From Microbulbifer marinus (GTDB taxonomy: Bacteria > Pseudomonadota > Gammaproteobacteria > Pseudomonadales > Cellvibrionaceae): DNA of 64,000 bases. Position numbers and translations under genes: made by a program. The notes beneath the pieces were generated by a model. The model searched no databases. It had not been told where the DNA came from and was given only the letters and a program-made list of their open reading frames with translations. This document shows, piece after piece, positions 36,524 to 45,956 of this stretch. Numbering within the stretch: position 1 is the stretch's first letter; every line of letters begins with the position of its first letter. Location of the stretch: NCBI RefSeq assembly GCF_900107725.1, contig NZ_FNQO01000001.1, positions 124,001 through 188,000 on the forward strand. Direction: 5' to 3'.

Positions 36524-36883
36524 TCAGCAGGCGATAGAGAGATCCTGCTCGCAGCTGTCGTACAGCTTGCCGGCGGTTTCCGTCAGGTGGCTGCTCAGCT
36601 GCGAGGTGAAACCCAGTTCCACCAGGCGTGCCTCGAAGTACTCCAGCAGGGCCTCGAACAGGGTGGGATTGAGCCCTTGGGCGAGGAAGCCGGCGCGGCT
36701 GGTGCGCACCGATTCGGGCTGCGAGGAGAGGGCGAGGCTGAGGAACTGAGCCTGGCGGCTCTCTTGTTTGCGGTGATCGCTGGTTTCAAATGCGGAAAGG
36801 TGGCGACCGATGGTCTGGTAGAACTCGCTGACCGTTCGGTTGACAATTTGAGTGCCACCGACCTGCTCCAACAGGCTGTCCAT
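36524..36883 (-). CDS. Truncated-globin-like protein lacking the proximal histidine
   Basis: A 119-residue protein that aligns by eye with group 1 truncated haemoglobins: SLLEQVGGTQIVNRTVSEFY at the start, QAQFLSLALSS over the E helix, and FEALLEYFEARLVELGF over the G helix. The F-helix position that normally holds the haem-ligating histidine (EVHAN in Paramecium-type globins) reads RTSRAGF, with arginine or serine instead, and no histidine is nearby. It probably does not bind haem in the usual way. ATG start. Confidence 0.65.
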   Translation of the reverse strand: MDSLLEQVGGTQIVNRTVSEFYQTIGRHLSAFETSDHRKQESRQAQFLSLALSSQPESVRTSRAGFLAQGLNPTLFEALLEYFEARLVELGFTSQLSSHLTETAGKLYDSCEQDLSIAC

Positions 36884-37222
36884 AACTCTTCCCCCGGCGA
36901 GAAGTTAACACTGAAAATAATGTTCCCGCCGAGCCGAAAGATGTTCTGGTTTACAAGGGCTACAGCGTGCCCTGGCTCGATAGCGGTACCTCTAAGTTAG
37001 TGCTCGAGCCTAAGGCAAATGTTTAGCGCTGCCAATGCGGGTTGATGAAATTGTCATCTTGTTCGACGGGTTGTCATTAGGTGTCAAATCCGCTTTGGAG
37101 CGTTTTGCGGCACAGGTTTTGCGATCCGTGTTGTAGAGCTTGCGGCTGCGCTTTCCCGTCAACCTGTTAGACTCCACGGTCGAACGGATTTCCACTGTTG
37201 GCGAGAGATATCGAGGCGAGTT
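36884..37222. other. Intergenic region with no recognised feature
   Basis: This 339-base stretch separates the divergent globin-like and HIT genes and must hold both promoters. I see no convincing promoter match, hairpin or small gene; the right part is AT-richer than the flanking genes. Confidence 0.5.
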
Positions 37223-37645
37223 ATGGCGAGTATTTTTACCAAGATCATCAACGGCGACCTGCCCGGGCATTTTCTCTGGCGCGATGACCGAGCCGTAGCG
37301 ATCATGACCATTGCCCCCATCAAGCCGGGACACTGCCTGGTCATTCCGGTGGAGGAGGTGGACCACTGGGACGATGTTCCGCCGGATCTGGCGGCCCACC
37401 TGATGCATGTCGCCCAGAAAGTTGCGAAGGGACTTAAGGCGGTTTATTCGCCGAAGCGGGTGGGGGTGATGGTTGCCGGGCTGGAAGTGCCGCACACCCA
37501 TTTGCACCTGATTCCCGTGGATGCGCTGACAGATTTGGACTTCTCCCTGCAAAAGTCCGCGGAGGCCGAGGAGCTGGCCGCCGAGGCGAAGAAAATCCGC
37601 GCCGCGCTGGCGGATATGGGCTGCTCTGAGGCAGAGTGCGGCTAG
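37223..37645 (+). CDS. HIT-family nucleotide hydrolase
   Basis: A 140-residue histidine-triad protein. It starts ASIFTKIINGDLPG, typical of HIT proteins, and carries the triad HTHLHLIPV (about 92-100). HIT enzymes hydrolyse nucleoside phosphoramidates and related nucleotidyl conjugates. It lacks the length and motifs of GalT. ATG start; the gene stands alone. Confidence 0.93.
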   Translation: MASIFTKIINGDLPGHFLWRDDRAVAIMTIAPIKPGHCLVIPVEEVDHWDDVPPDLAAHLMHVAQKVAKGLKAVYSPKRVGVMVAGLEVPHTHLHLIPVDALTDLDFSLQKSAEAEELAAEAKKIRAALADMGCSEAECG

Positions 37646-37803
37646 CGCCGGGGGGCGACCCGAAACCGGAATCTGGCAGGGCGCGGGCGGGCTCCGCGGT
37701 CACGGGAGACCGGGCTGGAAAATTATTTTGCGGCCGGTGCATCCAAATGGCTCGGTCGGTCGGTCTATTAGAGCAGAACGGTAATTCAAGCGAGAGGATA
37801 CCC

Positions 37804-38604
37804 ATGGCCGTGAAAAATATTATGTTCGCTCCGCTGGCGGCGCTGCTGCTGGTTGTCGCCACCTTCAGCGCGGTGGCTCAGGCGGAGGAGACGACCAGCA
37901 GGCAGTTCGACGTATCGGGGTTTACCCGTATCGCGCTGAAGGGAAGTTCCCATGTGCAGGTGATTCAGGGGGAGCGCTTTGAAGTGGTGGCTAGTGGCCC
38001 GGCGAAAGCCATGCCGTACGCCAAGGCCGAGGTAAATGGCGACACCCTGGAATTGTCTGTGGAAGAGGACAAGAAACGCTGGTTCGGCATCATTACCGTC
38101 AGCTCGGACCTGGAAGTGGAGTACCGGGTGACCATGCCGAAGGTGGAAGCCATCAAGGTAACCGGCTCAGGCGAGGCAATGGCCGACACCCTCGAGAGCG
38201 AAAGCCTGGAGCTGCGGGTGACCGGGTCCGGTACCATTCGCGTCGACAAGGTGGCTGCAGAATCACTGGTGACCACTGTGACCGGTTCCGGCGACCTGAT
38301 GGTGGGTACGGCGCTCGCAGTGAAGGGACAGGCATCGATTACCGGTTCCGGCGACCTGCGTCTGGACAACTTTGCCGGTGAGAGCCTCGGCGCGGATATC
38401 AAGGGCTCTGGCGATATGGTCATCGGCGGTCGCGTGGCGGAGCTCAGTATCAATGTGATGGGATCCGGTGACTTCGTTGGTCGCAGCCTGCGGGCAGACA
38501 GCGCCAGCGGCTCGGTGATGGGATCCGGCGATATCGTGATTCGTCGCCCCGCCCGGGACTCCTTCTCGGTCATGGGCTCCGGAGATATCGCCCTGGTGGA
38601 CTGA
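37804..38604 (+). CDS. Exported GIN-domain (DUF2807) protein
   Basis: A 266-residue protein with a signal peptide (about 1-26, ending VAQAEE). The mature part is the DUF2807/GIN domain: FDVSGFTRIALKGSSHVQV at the start, then about eight repeats centred on GSGD or a close variant, spaced about 14-25 residues, as expected for a right-handed beta-solenoid. Such proteins are putative adhesin-like or cell-surface proteins; function is not established. The ATG at 37804 follows GAGAGGATACCC. Confidence 0.86.
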   Translation: MAVKNIMFAPLAALLLVVATFSAVAQAEETTSRQFDVSGFTRIALKGSSHVQVIQGERFEVVASGPAKAMPYAKAEVNGDTLELSVEEDKKRWFGIITVSSDLEVEYRVTMPKVEAIKVTGSGEAMADTLESESLELRVTGSGTIRVDKVAAESLVTTVTGSGDLMVGTALAVKGQASITGSGDLRLDNFAGESLGADIKGSGDMVIGGRVAELSINVMGSGDFVGRSLRADSASGSVMGSGDIVIRRPARDSFSVMGSGDIALVD

Positions 38605-38627
38605 GATCACTGAAACTCCTCACACAG

Positions 38628-38660
38628 AGCGCGCCGACCGAGAGGTCGGCGCGCTTTTTT
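38628..38660 (+). terminator. Rho-independent terminator
   Basis: Perfect 12-base stem (38628-38639, 38644-38655) with a four-base loop and a T-run, 24 bases after the GIN-domain gene. Confidence 0.93.
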
Positions 38661-38715
38661 GTATTCGGCTCACGGCAGGCGAGCTGTTATCCTTGCTCCA
38701 GAAACTACCCCTCAC

Positions 38716-40140
38716 ATGGAATCGCAGATGAGTGATAGCGGGCGCGTCAGGGACAAGCTGCGAAAGTGGCGTCGCGAAGCGCGGGACAAATCACACTGGG
38801 CTGCCGAGCGGTTGCTCGATCGCCGGGTCTGTGTCGGCATCACTGGCCTCAGTGGCGCGGGCAAGTCGACTCTGTTGACCAGCCTCATATATCAGCTCAG
38901 CCACCCGCACAAGGCGCAGCTGCCCGGCTTTGCCCCGGCACTGAATGGCGATCTGCTGGGCGCCGAGCTAAAGCCGGCACTGGATTCCGGACTGCCGCCA
39001 TTCGATTATCAGCACTGCCTCGACGCCCTGATGTCCCAGCCGCCACGGTGGCCGGAGAGTACCCGCGAGGTGTCGGCAATGGAGCTGCACATCCATCTGC
39101 GCCGGCGCCGACGGCTGACCGGACCGCAGACCAAAACCCTCATTCTGGAGCTGCGCGACTACCCCGGCGAATGGCTGATGGACCTGCCGCTGCTGCAAAT
39201 GGATTACCGCGACTGGTGCCGCCAACAGGCCCATATCATCGGCGCCGACGCACGTGCCGGCCTGGCGCCGCAGCTGATGTCGCAGCTTGCGGCCCTGGAA
39301 CCCCAGGCCAGCGCCGAATCCGCCCTTCTCGATCGGCTCTGGCGCGAGTACCGCCAGTTTCTGCTCGACTGCCGCGAACAGCGCAAATTGAGTTATCTGC
39401 AGCCTGGCCGCGCGCTGCTGGACGACGAGAATTACGGTCTGCTGCCGATGCTGGATCTGCGCGGCTATTCGGACGAGCAGCTGGCGGGCATGCCAGAGCA
39501 GAGCAATTACCAGCATCTGGCGCGGCGCTACCGCGAATACGTACGCGAGCAGGTGACCCCCTTTGTCGAGAGTCATTTCCGTCACCTTGATCGGCAGCTG
39601 GTGCTGGTGGACATGATCGGCACACTGTTTGCCGGGGAGCAGGCCCTGGACGACATGCGACTGGCTTTCGGACACATCGCCGATACCTTCCGTTACGGGC
39701 CGTCGGGAATGCTGCGCAAACTCTGGCGCCCACGGGTAGATCGCCTGCTGTTCACCGCGACCAAGGTGGACCAGGTGCTGGCGGCGGACCACGATGCGCT
39801 GCGCCAGCTGCTGGGGCAGCAACTACAGCAGGCCTTCAGCGGCGCGCGCCATCGGGGACTGCCATTGTTTTGCGAAGCGATAGCGGCGGTGCGCTGTTCC
39901 AACGAGACCCAGCGCGATGGCCGCCGCATGCTGATGGGGCACGACCTGGACGGGCGCTACCTGGGCTTTGAGAACGCGGAAATCTTTGCTCAGCTGCCAC
40001 GGGAAGGGGAGGAGTGGCGACACTACGCCGGCGCCGCGCCACCGCAACTGCGCCCGCCGGCCGGCATGGCGGCCGGACAGTGCATTCCGCATATCCGTGT
40101 CGATGCGCTGCTCAATCTGTTGCTGGGAGACAAAGTGTGA
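38716..40140 (+). CDS. ycjX: YcjX-family P-loop protein
   Basis: A 474-residue cytoplasmic protein of the YcjX (DUF463) family with the P-loop GLSGAGKST (about 43-51), LILELRDYPGEWLMD (about 143-157), and LVDMIGTLFAG and LFTATKVDQV further on, which resemble GTPase switch and NKxD-type loops. In E. coli ycjX-ycjF belong to the phage-shock regulon. The stop overlaps the ycjF start, so they are coupled. No psp genes are next to it. The start is placed at the first ATG after the terminator; an ATG four codons later is possible. Confidence 0.9.
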   Translation: MESQMSDSGRVRDKLRKWRREARDKSHWAAERLLDRRVCVGITGLSGAGKSTLLTSLIYQLSHPHKAQLPGFAPALNGDLLGAELKPALDSGLPPFDYQHCLDALMSQPPRWPESTREVSAMELHIHLRRRRRLTGPQTKTLILELRDYPGEWLMDLPLLQMDYRDWCRQQAHIIGADARAGLAPQLMSQLAALEPQASAESALLDRLWREYRQFLLDCREQRKLSYLQPGRALLDDENYGLLPMLDLRGYSDEQLAGMPEQSNYQHLARRYREYVREQVTPFVESHFRHLDRQLVLVDMIGTLFAGEQALDDMRLAFGHIADTFRYGPSGMLRKLWRPRVDRLLFTATKVDQVLAADHDALRQLLGQQLQQAFSGARHRGLPLFCEAIAAVRCSNETQRDGRRMLMGHDLDGRYLGFENAEIFAQLPREGEEWRHYAGAAPPQLRPPAGMAAGQCIPHIRVDALLNLLLGDKV

Positions 40141-41279
40141 TGAACGGCGAAAGCAAACCCACCAGGCGGCAGACCCGTATCGAACCGCTCGACGAGCCGG
40201 AAGCGCAGACTTCACATCGCGATGCCACCCGTGTCGAGGCGCTCAGCGAGGAATCGACGGAACTGCCGCGCTCTATCACTACCGGCGAATCCCTGCCCGA
40301 CAGGGTCTCTTTCTCGGAACTGCGGTTGCCGCTGTTTCGCCTGCGCCTGTGGAAGCCTGCGCTGCTCGCAGCCCTGGGGCTCGCCGGGGCGGCGGTGGCC
40401 TGGGAGTTGCGTCAGCTTTACACCTGGGCTGCGGACAAGCACTGGAGCCTGGGCGTATTGGCCGGAGTAATAATCGTCGCCTTTTGCGCGACGATAGTGA
40501 GTGCCGTATGGGAATACTTTCGTGCGGGGCGCCCGCTGCGCGGATTACAGAAAACCCAGGAGCTGGCCCGCGAACTGCGCGACTGCCGCAGCCACGAAGA
40601 GGCGCAGCCGTTTCGCAGGCAGCTGCAGGAGCACTTTAACGGCAAGCCGCAGGGCGTGCTGCTCGAGCGGGTGCTTGATGAGGCCCCGGATTATTACGAC
40701 AGCAGTGAGTTGTTACAGCACCTGGAGGTGTCCTTTCTCGATGCTCTCGATCAGGAGGCAATGCGGCGAATAGTTCGGCACGCCACGACCACCGGCGCGT
40801 TGGTCGGGCTGAGTCCTTTCGCGACCATCGATATTCTGGTGGCCTTGCGTCAGTCAATGCGGATGATCGATGACGTGGCGCAGATCTACGGTGTGCGCCC
40901 CTCGGTCGTGGTGCGCTGGCGGTTGTTTAAGAAAGTTCTGGCACTGGTCGCCTACAGCGGTGCCAGTGAATACGCGGTGAGTGAATTGTGGCCGGAACTG
41001 GTTGGCGACAGTATGCTCAGCACCCTGTCTGCACGCCTGGGACAGGGCATGGGCGCAAGCCTGTTTATGGGGCGCATCGGGCTGGCCTCGATGCAGAGTT
41101 GCAGGCCCATCCCCTTCGCCGAGAAACAGCGTCCGCGCCTGGGAGCACTGACGCGGCGAATTGCCAGCAGCCTCAAGGAACGCATGCTGGGCAATAATAT
41201 GACTGCGGGAATAGACAGCGGTGCGCCGCTTGGCGCGGGTCGGGATGAGGCAGTCAAATCCCGGTCTGGGAGAAAATAA
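40140..41279 (+). CDS. ycjF: YcjF-family membrane protein (TIGR01620)
   Basis: A 379-residue inner-membrane protein. It has a charged N-terminal region (about 1-65), two membrane helices (about 75-93 and 100-120) and a C-terminal cytoplasmic domain with GALVGLSPFATIDILVAL (about 220-237), the usual YcjF plan. The ATG shares one base with the ycjX stop. It forms a membrane partner for the YcjX P-loop protein; precise function is not known. Confidence 0.9.
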   Translation: MNGESKPTRRQTRIEPLDEPEAQTSHRDATRVEALSEESTELPRSITTGESLPDRVSFSELRLPLFRLRLWKPALLAALGLAGAAVAWELRQLYTWAADKHWSLGVLAGVIIVAFCATIVSAVWEYFRAGRPLRGLQKTQELARELRDCRSHEEAQPFRRQLQEHFNGKPQGVLLERVLDEAPDYYDSSELLQHLEVSFLDALDQEAMRRIVRHATTTGALVGLSPFATIDILVALRQSMRMIDDVAQIYGVRPSVVVRWRLFKKVLALVAYSGASEYAVSELWPELVGDSMLSTLSARLGQGMGASLFMGRIGLASMQSCRPIPFAEKQRPRLGALTRRIASSLKERMLGNNMTAGIDSGAPLGAGRDEAVKSRSGRK

Positions 41280-41301
41280 CCGTCTCGATGGGATCGAAAC
41301 G

Positions 41302-41829
41302 ATGATCAGAAAAGCTACAACTGTGGTCGGCGCACTGTTGCTCGGCATGGCTGGGGCCGGCCTGTCTCATGCGGAAGTGGTGACCAAGTCTGCCGGCGAA
41401 TTTTCCATCAAGCTGGAGCAGGAGCTGGCACAGGACAGCGCTGCTGTTTATCGGGGGCTTGCCAGCTTGCCGGCCTGGTGGAATCCGGTCCACAGCTATT
41501 CCGGTTCGGCAGAAAACCTGTCGATGGAATTGCGTGCCGGCGGGTGTTTTTGCGAGCGTTGGGACGAGGCTTCCGTCGAGCACCTGCGGGTTATTTACGT
41601 GGTGCCAGGCCGTGAGGTCCGCCTCTCTGGGGGGCTGGGGCCGCTACAGAGCATGCCCGTGAACGGGCTGATGCAGTGGCGAATTGTATCGCTCGGTGAA
41701 AAGTCACTGTTGACCTGGGAGTATCGGGTCTGGGGCTCCAATGCTAACAATCTGCATGTGATTGCCGAGCCGGTTAACAGCGTGCTGAAAGAGCAATTTG
41801 GCGCGCTGCGGGACTATCTTGAGGGGTGA
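41302..41829 (+). CDS. Exported SRPBCC-like protein
   Basis: A 175-residue protein with a signal peptide (about 1-24, ending SHAEV). The mature part resembles the SRPBCC/START helix-grip fold: AVYRGLASLPAWWNPVHSYSG, GGCFCERWD, VIYVVPGREVRLSGGLGPL and LTWEYRV. These are positions typical of polyketide-cyclase or AHSA1-like domains. It lies 22 bases after ycjF on the same strand and may share its transcript. Ligand unknown. Confidence 0.78.
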   Translation: MIRKATTVVGALLLGMAGAGLSHAEVVTKSAGEFSIKLEQELAQDSAAVYRGLASLPAWWNPVHSYSGSAENLSMELRAGGCFCERWDEASVEHLRVIYVVPGREVRLSGGLGPLQSMPVNGLMQWRIVSLGEKSLLTWEYRVWGSNANNLHVIAEPVNSVLKEQFGALRDYLEG

Positions 41830-41862
41830 CAGGGGGTTGGAGGGGTGATCGCGGGAAGTAGG

Positions 41863-41898
41863 CTCTGACAGTGGAGCGAGGCGCCGCCACTGTCAGAG
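41863..41898. terminator. Inverted repeat between convergent genes
   Basis: Perfect 12-base arms (41863-41874, 41887-41898) around a 12-base loop. No T-run in either direction. It lies between convergent stops and probably serves both. Confidence 0.6.
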
Positions 41899-41907
41899 GC
41901 GTTCCTG

Positions 41908-42408
41908 TTATTGGAACTGTTTCTTCATCAGCATGCGTGTGTGATGCTGATCTACCAGCTTGGCAAGGGTGTTGTAGTGTTCCTTGATGAACGGTGCTGG
42001 ATTGTTATTGCCGGCTTCGTCGGGGTACTCAACGCCTTGGCGTACGAGCTGGAGCTCCTTGGCCAGGGCATCTATAGCCGCAAAAATCGCCTTGGTGTTC
42101 TGGTCGCTGTAGAAGATATGGCTGTGCCCGGTGTCCAGGAGGTAATCGTTACACTCGTTCAGCCATGCTGATCGCTGTTCCAGAAAGTGAATGGTATTGC
42201 GGATACCGCCCTTGTACTGGGGATTGAAATGTTCATTGACGTACTTGCCCAAGCTGCGCATACCGGAGTCGACAAACTGCTCCACTACGCTTTCGCAATA
42301 TTTCTCGGTCAAGTACGAAGGATGGGTTTTGGCATTGCTCACGCTACTGGCAAGCAGCAGGCAAATAAGCCACAGAGCTCGCTGTATAGTTGAGGAAAGG
42401 GAGTCCAT
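41908..42408 (-). CDS. Exported hypothetical protein
   Basis: A 166-residue protein with a signal peptide (about 1-26, ending SVSNAK). The mature part is helical and charged, with a pair of cysteines (YCESVV and NECNDYL) about 50 residues apart that could form a disulfide. No family is recognised. Base composition around it is AT-richer than its neighbours, as is the 260-base intergenic region shared with glutathione reductase, which might indicate acquisition. Confidence 0.7.
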   Translation of the reverse strand: MDSLSSTIQRALWLICLLLASSVSNAKTHPSYLTEKYCESVVEQFVDSGMRSLGKYVNEHFNPQYKGGIRNTIHFLEQRSAWLNECNDYLLDTGHSHIFYSDQNTKAIFAAIDALAKELQLVRQGVEYPDEAGNNNPAPFIKEHYNTLAKLVDQHHTRMLMKKQFQ

Positions 42409-42668
42409 TTTTCTTGCCTATATCTTGTTGTTTTTGCACATGGCAATTTTATTTGCCAAAGGCTTAGCGTTGTTTCGTTGTTTTCTGTAAAACGTTATTT
42501 TTTGTGACAACCATCACATGAATATCGAAACTGCAAGTCAGTGTCAACGGATATTAAGTAAAAATTGTCAGCTTTGTACCAATTGCATTTTATAACTTTG
42601 TCGCCCTGATAAAATTGGTCGAAAGGTCGACAGTTTGTTGGAATTTTAACAGTCGCCGTTAAGTCGCA

Positions 42669-44057
42669 ATGGCTGTGGTGAGCAATCAACAGGAGTCTGT
42701 TTTGGCGGAATACGATTTTGATTTGTTTGTGATCGGTGCCGGTTCTGGTGGTGTCCGCGCGGCACGCATGTCCGCAGCAGCCGGTATGCGCGTCGCGGTG
42801 GCGGAAGACCGCTACATGGGGGGTACCTGCGTCAATGTCGGTTGCGTGCCTAAAAAACTGTTTGTCTATGCAAGTGCTTACAGTGAAGCTTTTGAGGATG
42901 CGGTCGCCTACGGCTGGCAAAACCAGGGAGCGGAATTCCATTGGAAAACCTTGCGGGAGAATAACGCCAGTGAGATTTCCCGCCTGAATGGAATTTATCG
43001 CAATCTGCTCGCCAATGCGGGTGTCACCGTGATCGATGGACGGGCGAATATCGAAGATCCCCACTCGGTGGTCGTGGATGGGAAAAGTTATAGCGCTGAG
43101 CGCATTTTGGTGGCGACTGGCGGTTGGCCGCATATACCGGATATACCGGGACGTGAACTCGCGATCACGTCGAATGAAGTCTTCTCCATGGATGAATTTC
43201 CGCGCCGCGTGCTGGTCGTCGGCGGTGGTTACATTGCCGTCGAGTTTGCCGGGATATTTGCCGGTCTCGGCGCCGAGACCCATCTGTCCTACCGCCGTGA
43301 CTTGTTCTTGCGCGGATTCGATCGCGACGTGCGCAAGTTCGTGCGCGATGAAATGGGCAAGAAAGGCGCGCAATTACACTTTAATCACCAGGTTGAGGCG
43401 ATAGAGCAACAGGGCGATGGCAGTTTGCTGGTACGAGCAGAGGATGGCTCCACACTGACGGTGGACACGGTGCTCTACGCAACCGGCCGGGTTCCGAACA
43501 CCAAGGGCCTGGGGCTGGAAAAGCTCGGCGTCGTACTGCACCGGGATGGCACTATTTCGGTCGATGACAATTTCCGCACGAATGTGCACTCGATTTATGC
43601 GCTCGGCGATGTCACTGGCGAGCCGCAACTAACGCCGGTGGCGCTGGCAGAGGCCATGGCACTGGTCAAGCACCTGCAGACCGGACAGTTGACCGAAATT
43701 GACTACAACAACATTCCAACCGCAGTGTTCTGTCAGCCGAATATCGGCACAGTTGGCCTCTCCGAAGAGGAAGCGCGGGATTCGGGTATTCCGGTGCAAA
43801 TATTCAAGTCGGAATTCCGCCCGATGCGCCATACGGTCAGTGGACGCGACGAGCGTACCTTGATGAAGCTGGTAGTGGATTCCAGCAGTGACAAAGTGAT
43901 TGGTGTGCATATGGTGGGCCCGGATGCCGGGGAAATTATTCAGGGCATGGCGGTTGCACTAAAGGCCGGTGCGACGAAGAAGACTTTTGATCAGACTATC
44001 GGTATTCACCCCACGGCGGCGGAAGAGTTCGTGACGATGCGTACGCCGGTTGCCTGA
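42669..44057 (+). CDS. gor: Glutathione-disulfide reductase
   Basis: Gor reduces GSSG to GSH with NADPH. The 462-residue flavoprotein has FAD loop GAGSGG (about 21-26), redox-active [13 protein letters not shown] (cysteines about 53 and 58), the NADPH loop [11 protein letters not shown] (about 182-192), ALGDVTG and the C-terminal HPTAAEEF whose histidine is the dimer-partner acid-base residue. It lacks the membrane or mercuric-reductase extensions. Start choice: ATG at 42669 gives 462 residues; a TTG at 42702 with CAGGAG upstream would fit family length equally well. Confidence 0.94.
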   Translation: MAVVSNQQESVLAEYDFDLFVIGAGSGGVRAARMSAAAGMRVAVAEDRYMGGTCVNVGCVPKKLFVYASAYSEAFEDAVAYGWQNQGAEFHWKTLRENNASEISRLNGIYRNLLANAGVTVIDGRANIEDPHSVVVDGKSYSAERILVATGGWPHIPDIPGRELAITSNEVFSMDEFPRRVLVVGGGYIAVEFAGIFAGLGAETHLSYRRDLFLRGFDRDVRKFVRDEMGKKGAQLHFNHQVEAIEQQGDGSLLVRAEDGSTLTVDTVLYATGRVPNTKGLGLEKLGVVLHRDGTISVDDNFRTNVHSIYALGDVTGEPQLTPVALAEAMALVKHLQTGQLTEIDYNNIPTAVFCQPNIGTVGLSEEEARDSGIPVQIFKSEFRPMRHTVSGRDERTLMKLVVDSSSDKVIGVHMVGPDAGEIIQGMAVALKAGATKKTFDQTIGIHPTAAEEFVTMRTPVA

Positions 44058-44069
44058 CGGCGGCATATA

Positions 44070-44099
44070 AAAAAGGCGGTGCACCGGCACCGCCTTTTT
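44070..44099. terminator. Bidirectional terminator
   Basis: Eight-base GC stem (44075-44082, 44087-44094) with A-run before and T-run after, between the convergent gor and hibernation-factor genes. Confidence 0.92.
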
Positions 44100-44113
44100 C
44101 CGATTGGTCCCAC

Positions 44114-44461
44114 TTATTCTTCGGTTACGCAGACTGCCTGATGGCGCCGAGCCTTGCGACGCTCGCCACGCTCTTTCAGGCGACGTTCGGCCGATGCGAA
44201 GGCATCGCTGACCGCCCGGTGAATGGATTCGTTTTCACAACTGATGGTCACGGGACTGCCGCTGATCGCGAGCTCGACAGAGGCCTTGAATTGTTTGCCT
44301 TTCGTTTTGTGTTGATGGGGGGCTTCGAGGACTACGCGACTCCGTATGATGTCGCCACAATAACGTTCCAGTTTATGTAACTTCTTCGATACCGTGGTGG
44401 CCAGGGCGGCCGATTTGTCGATATCGCGGAACACAATGTTATCGTTAGGCGCAGATTTCAT
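44114..44461 (-). CDS. Ribosome hibernation promoting factor (HPF/YfiA family)
   Basis: A 115-residue basic protein of the S30AE family. It shows IVFRDIDKSAALATTVSKKL and the beta strand/helix pattern, KQFKASVELAIS, then IHRAVSDAFASAERRLKER and a basic tail. Members bind the 30S decoding site in stationary phase. The ATG at 44461 has GGAGG upstream; an ATG 10 codons earlier lacks a good site. This gene is not in the usual rpoN neighbourhood, so it may be a second copy. Confidence 0.82.
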   Translation of the reverse strand: MKSAPNDNIVFRDIDKSAALATTVSKKLHKLERYCGDIIRSRVVLEAPHQHKTKGKQFKASVELAISGSPVTISCENESIHRAVSDAFASAERRLKERGERRKARRHQAVCVTEE

Positions 44462-44491
44462 GGGCAAATACCTCCGGTTAAAAGAAACCAT

Positions 44492-44905
44492 GCAGGCCGC
44501 GTTTGCGGTTTGCTGAAAAAGGTAGGGCGCCCTTGGGGGAGTGACGAGGCTGCGAGTGGATAACCGAAGCGCCGGGAACGCAACTAAAACTTTGCTGATT
44601 GAACAGCTATGGGTGTTTTACGTCCGGGTCGGATCTCCGCTGAGTCCAGCGATCTTCTCCCTGTTACCCATAATGCGTGCGCACAAAAAAAAATCAAGCA
44701 CTGCGAACGGAAAATTGTCACAAAAAATTCGCGTGACGGTGTTAGGCAGCGAAATTAGGCGCAGTCGAGCGCGGCCGTCTGTCGATTGTGAACGACCGCT
44801 GGCCGTGAGGTCATTGCCCGGCGGCGGGGGCGTGCGTAGAATTGCGGGTTAGCACGGTGGTTTCATTTTGATTTGTTTAAAAAATGATCTCCGTGTGATT
44901 TTTCT
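44492..44905. other. 414-base intergenic region
   Basis: It lies between divergent genes and contains A-runs (about 44688-44694, 44721-44725). A 103-codon open frame on the plus strand looks like chance: basic composition, no start signal. I see no RNA or promoter I can defend. Confidence 0.45.
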
Positions 44906-45940
44906 ATGGATCTAAAAAAACCGAGTAATGGGTTCTTTACTATGGCGGTAACGCGGTACTGCTCGCTCTTGATGGCGGGTCTTGTAGTTTTTGGGGGGGC
45001 GGGGGCCTTTGCGCAGACGCAGGCGACCCTGACGGCGGAGAAAAACCGACTGGCGCGCATGGAGCAGTCTCTCGAAAACCGAATGGTGGAAGTAGAGGAT
45101 ATCGAGAACGAGCTGCTGTCCTACGAATACAAGCTGGAGCGCGCCAAGGAGTCCCTCGACAAGGCCCGCCAGCACTATGAGGAGAGCCGTGCTGAGTTGC
45201 AAAAAGCCGAACGTGACCACCAGCTGAACGGCGATTCAGATACCGAGCGCCAGTTGAGCAAGGCGAAGCACGGTTTCGCCATGGCTGAGCGCGGCGTTGA
45301 TAGCCGCAATCGGCGGGTCGAGTTCATCCAGACAAACTTCGATGAACTGAAGGCGCAGCTGGATGCTGAGCAAAAAGCCATCACTCAGACCAAGAGCCGG
45401 ATTTCTGCCCAGGAGAACAAGGTAGCGGAGATGGTGAGCGCGATGCTGGCCAAGGCGGAGGCGGCGCAGCGAACCGCGGCGGCGGCAAAAAACGTCGCAC
45501 CGGTCAACAGGCCGCAGCTGCCGGCACCGACTGTAGCCGCTGTAGAAGAGGCTCCGAAAAAAGAGGTGGTAGCGGAACCGGCCGCCGAGGTGCGCGAAGT
45601 GGATCCGGAGCTGCTGGACTATGTGAAACGCGAGCGCGCACGCCTGGATAAGCTGCTCGCAGACAACAGCGGCGAGGGTAAGCACACGTTCCGCAACCTG
45701 GAACTGAGGCCGTCCCGCGGTGAGGCATTGCCGTTCGAGTTCCTGGGGCAGAACCAGTATCGACTGATAGCGCCGGTCGAAGCAGGACGTCAGACTTACA
45801 AGATCAATACTTGGAAATTCCGCCGTACCATCCCGGCTGACGACGATGGCGTACGCTACGTGTTCATCTTCGATGCGCGGCGACTTTCCAGGCCCCGCCT
45901 GGTGATGTACCCAGAGTATGTGTTGTCACGACTCGATTAA
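44906..45940 (+). CDS. Exported coiled-coil protein of unknown function
   Basis: A 344-residue protein. A signal peptide-like segment (about 14-36, ending GAFAQTQ) is followed by a long coiled coil (about 40-185, rich in E, K, A, R), an Ala/Pro/Glu hinge (about 185-225), and a C-terminal beta-rich domain of about 90 residues (from about 254) that includes EALPFEFLGQNQYRLIAPV. The second ATG (44942) would give a more normal signal peptide. Resembles periplasmic coiled-coil tethers, but no family is recognised. Confidence 0.75.
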   Translation: MDLKKPSNGFFTMAVTRYCSLLMAGLVVFGGAGAFAQTQATLTAEKNRLARMEQSLENRMVEVEDIENELLSYEYKLERAKESLDKARQHYEESRAELQKAERDHQLNGDSDTERQLSKAKHGFAMAERGVDSRNRRVEFIQTNFDELKAQLDAEQKAITQTKSRISAQENKVAEMVSAMLAKAEAAQRTAAAAKNVAPVNRPQLPAPTVAAVEEAPKKEVVAEPAAEVREVDPELLDYVKRERARLDKLLADNSGEGKHTFRNLELRPSRGEALPFEFLGQNQYRLIAPVEAGRQTYKINTWKFRRTIPADDDGVRYVFIFDARRLSRPRLVMYPEYVLSRLD

Positions 45941-45956
45941 TATCGAACATATCGAG

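Noticed and set aside
38160-38600. Regular GSGD DNA repeats considered as CRISPR or satellite
   Set aside because: They are in-frame codon repeats of a solenoid protein with variable spacing, not conserved DNA repeats.
44541-44852. Plus-strand 103-codon frame in the intergenic region
   Set aside because: No ribosome binding site and chance-like composition.
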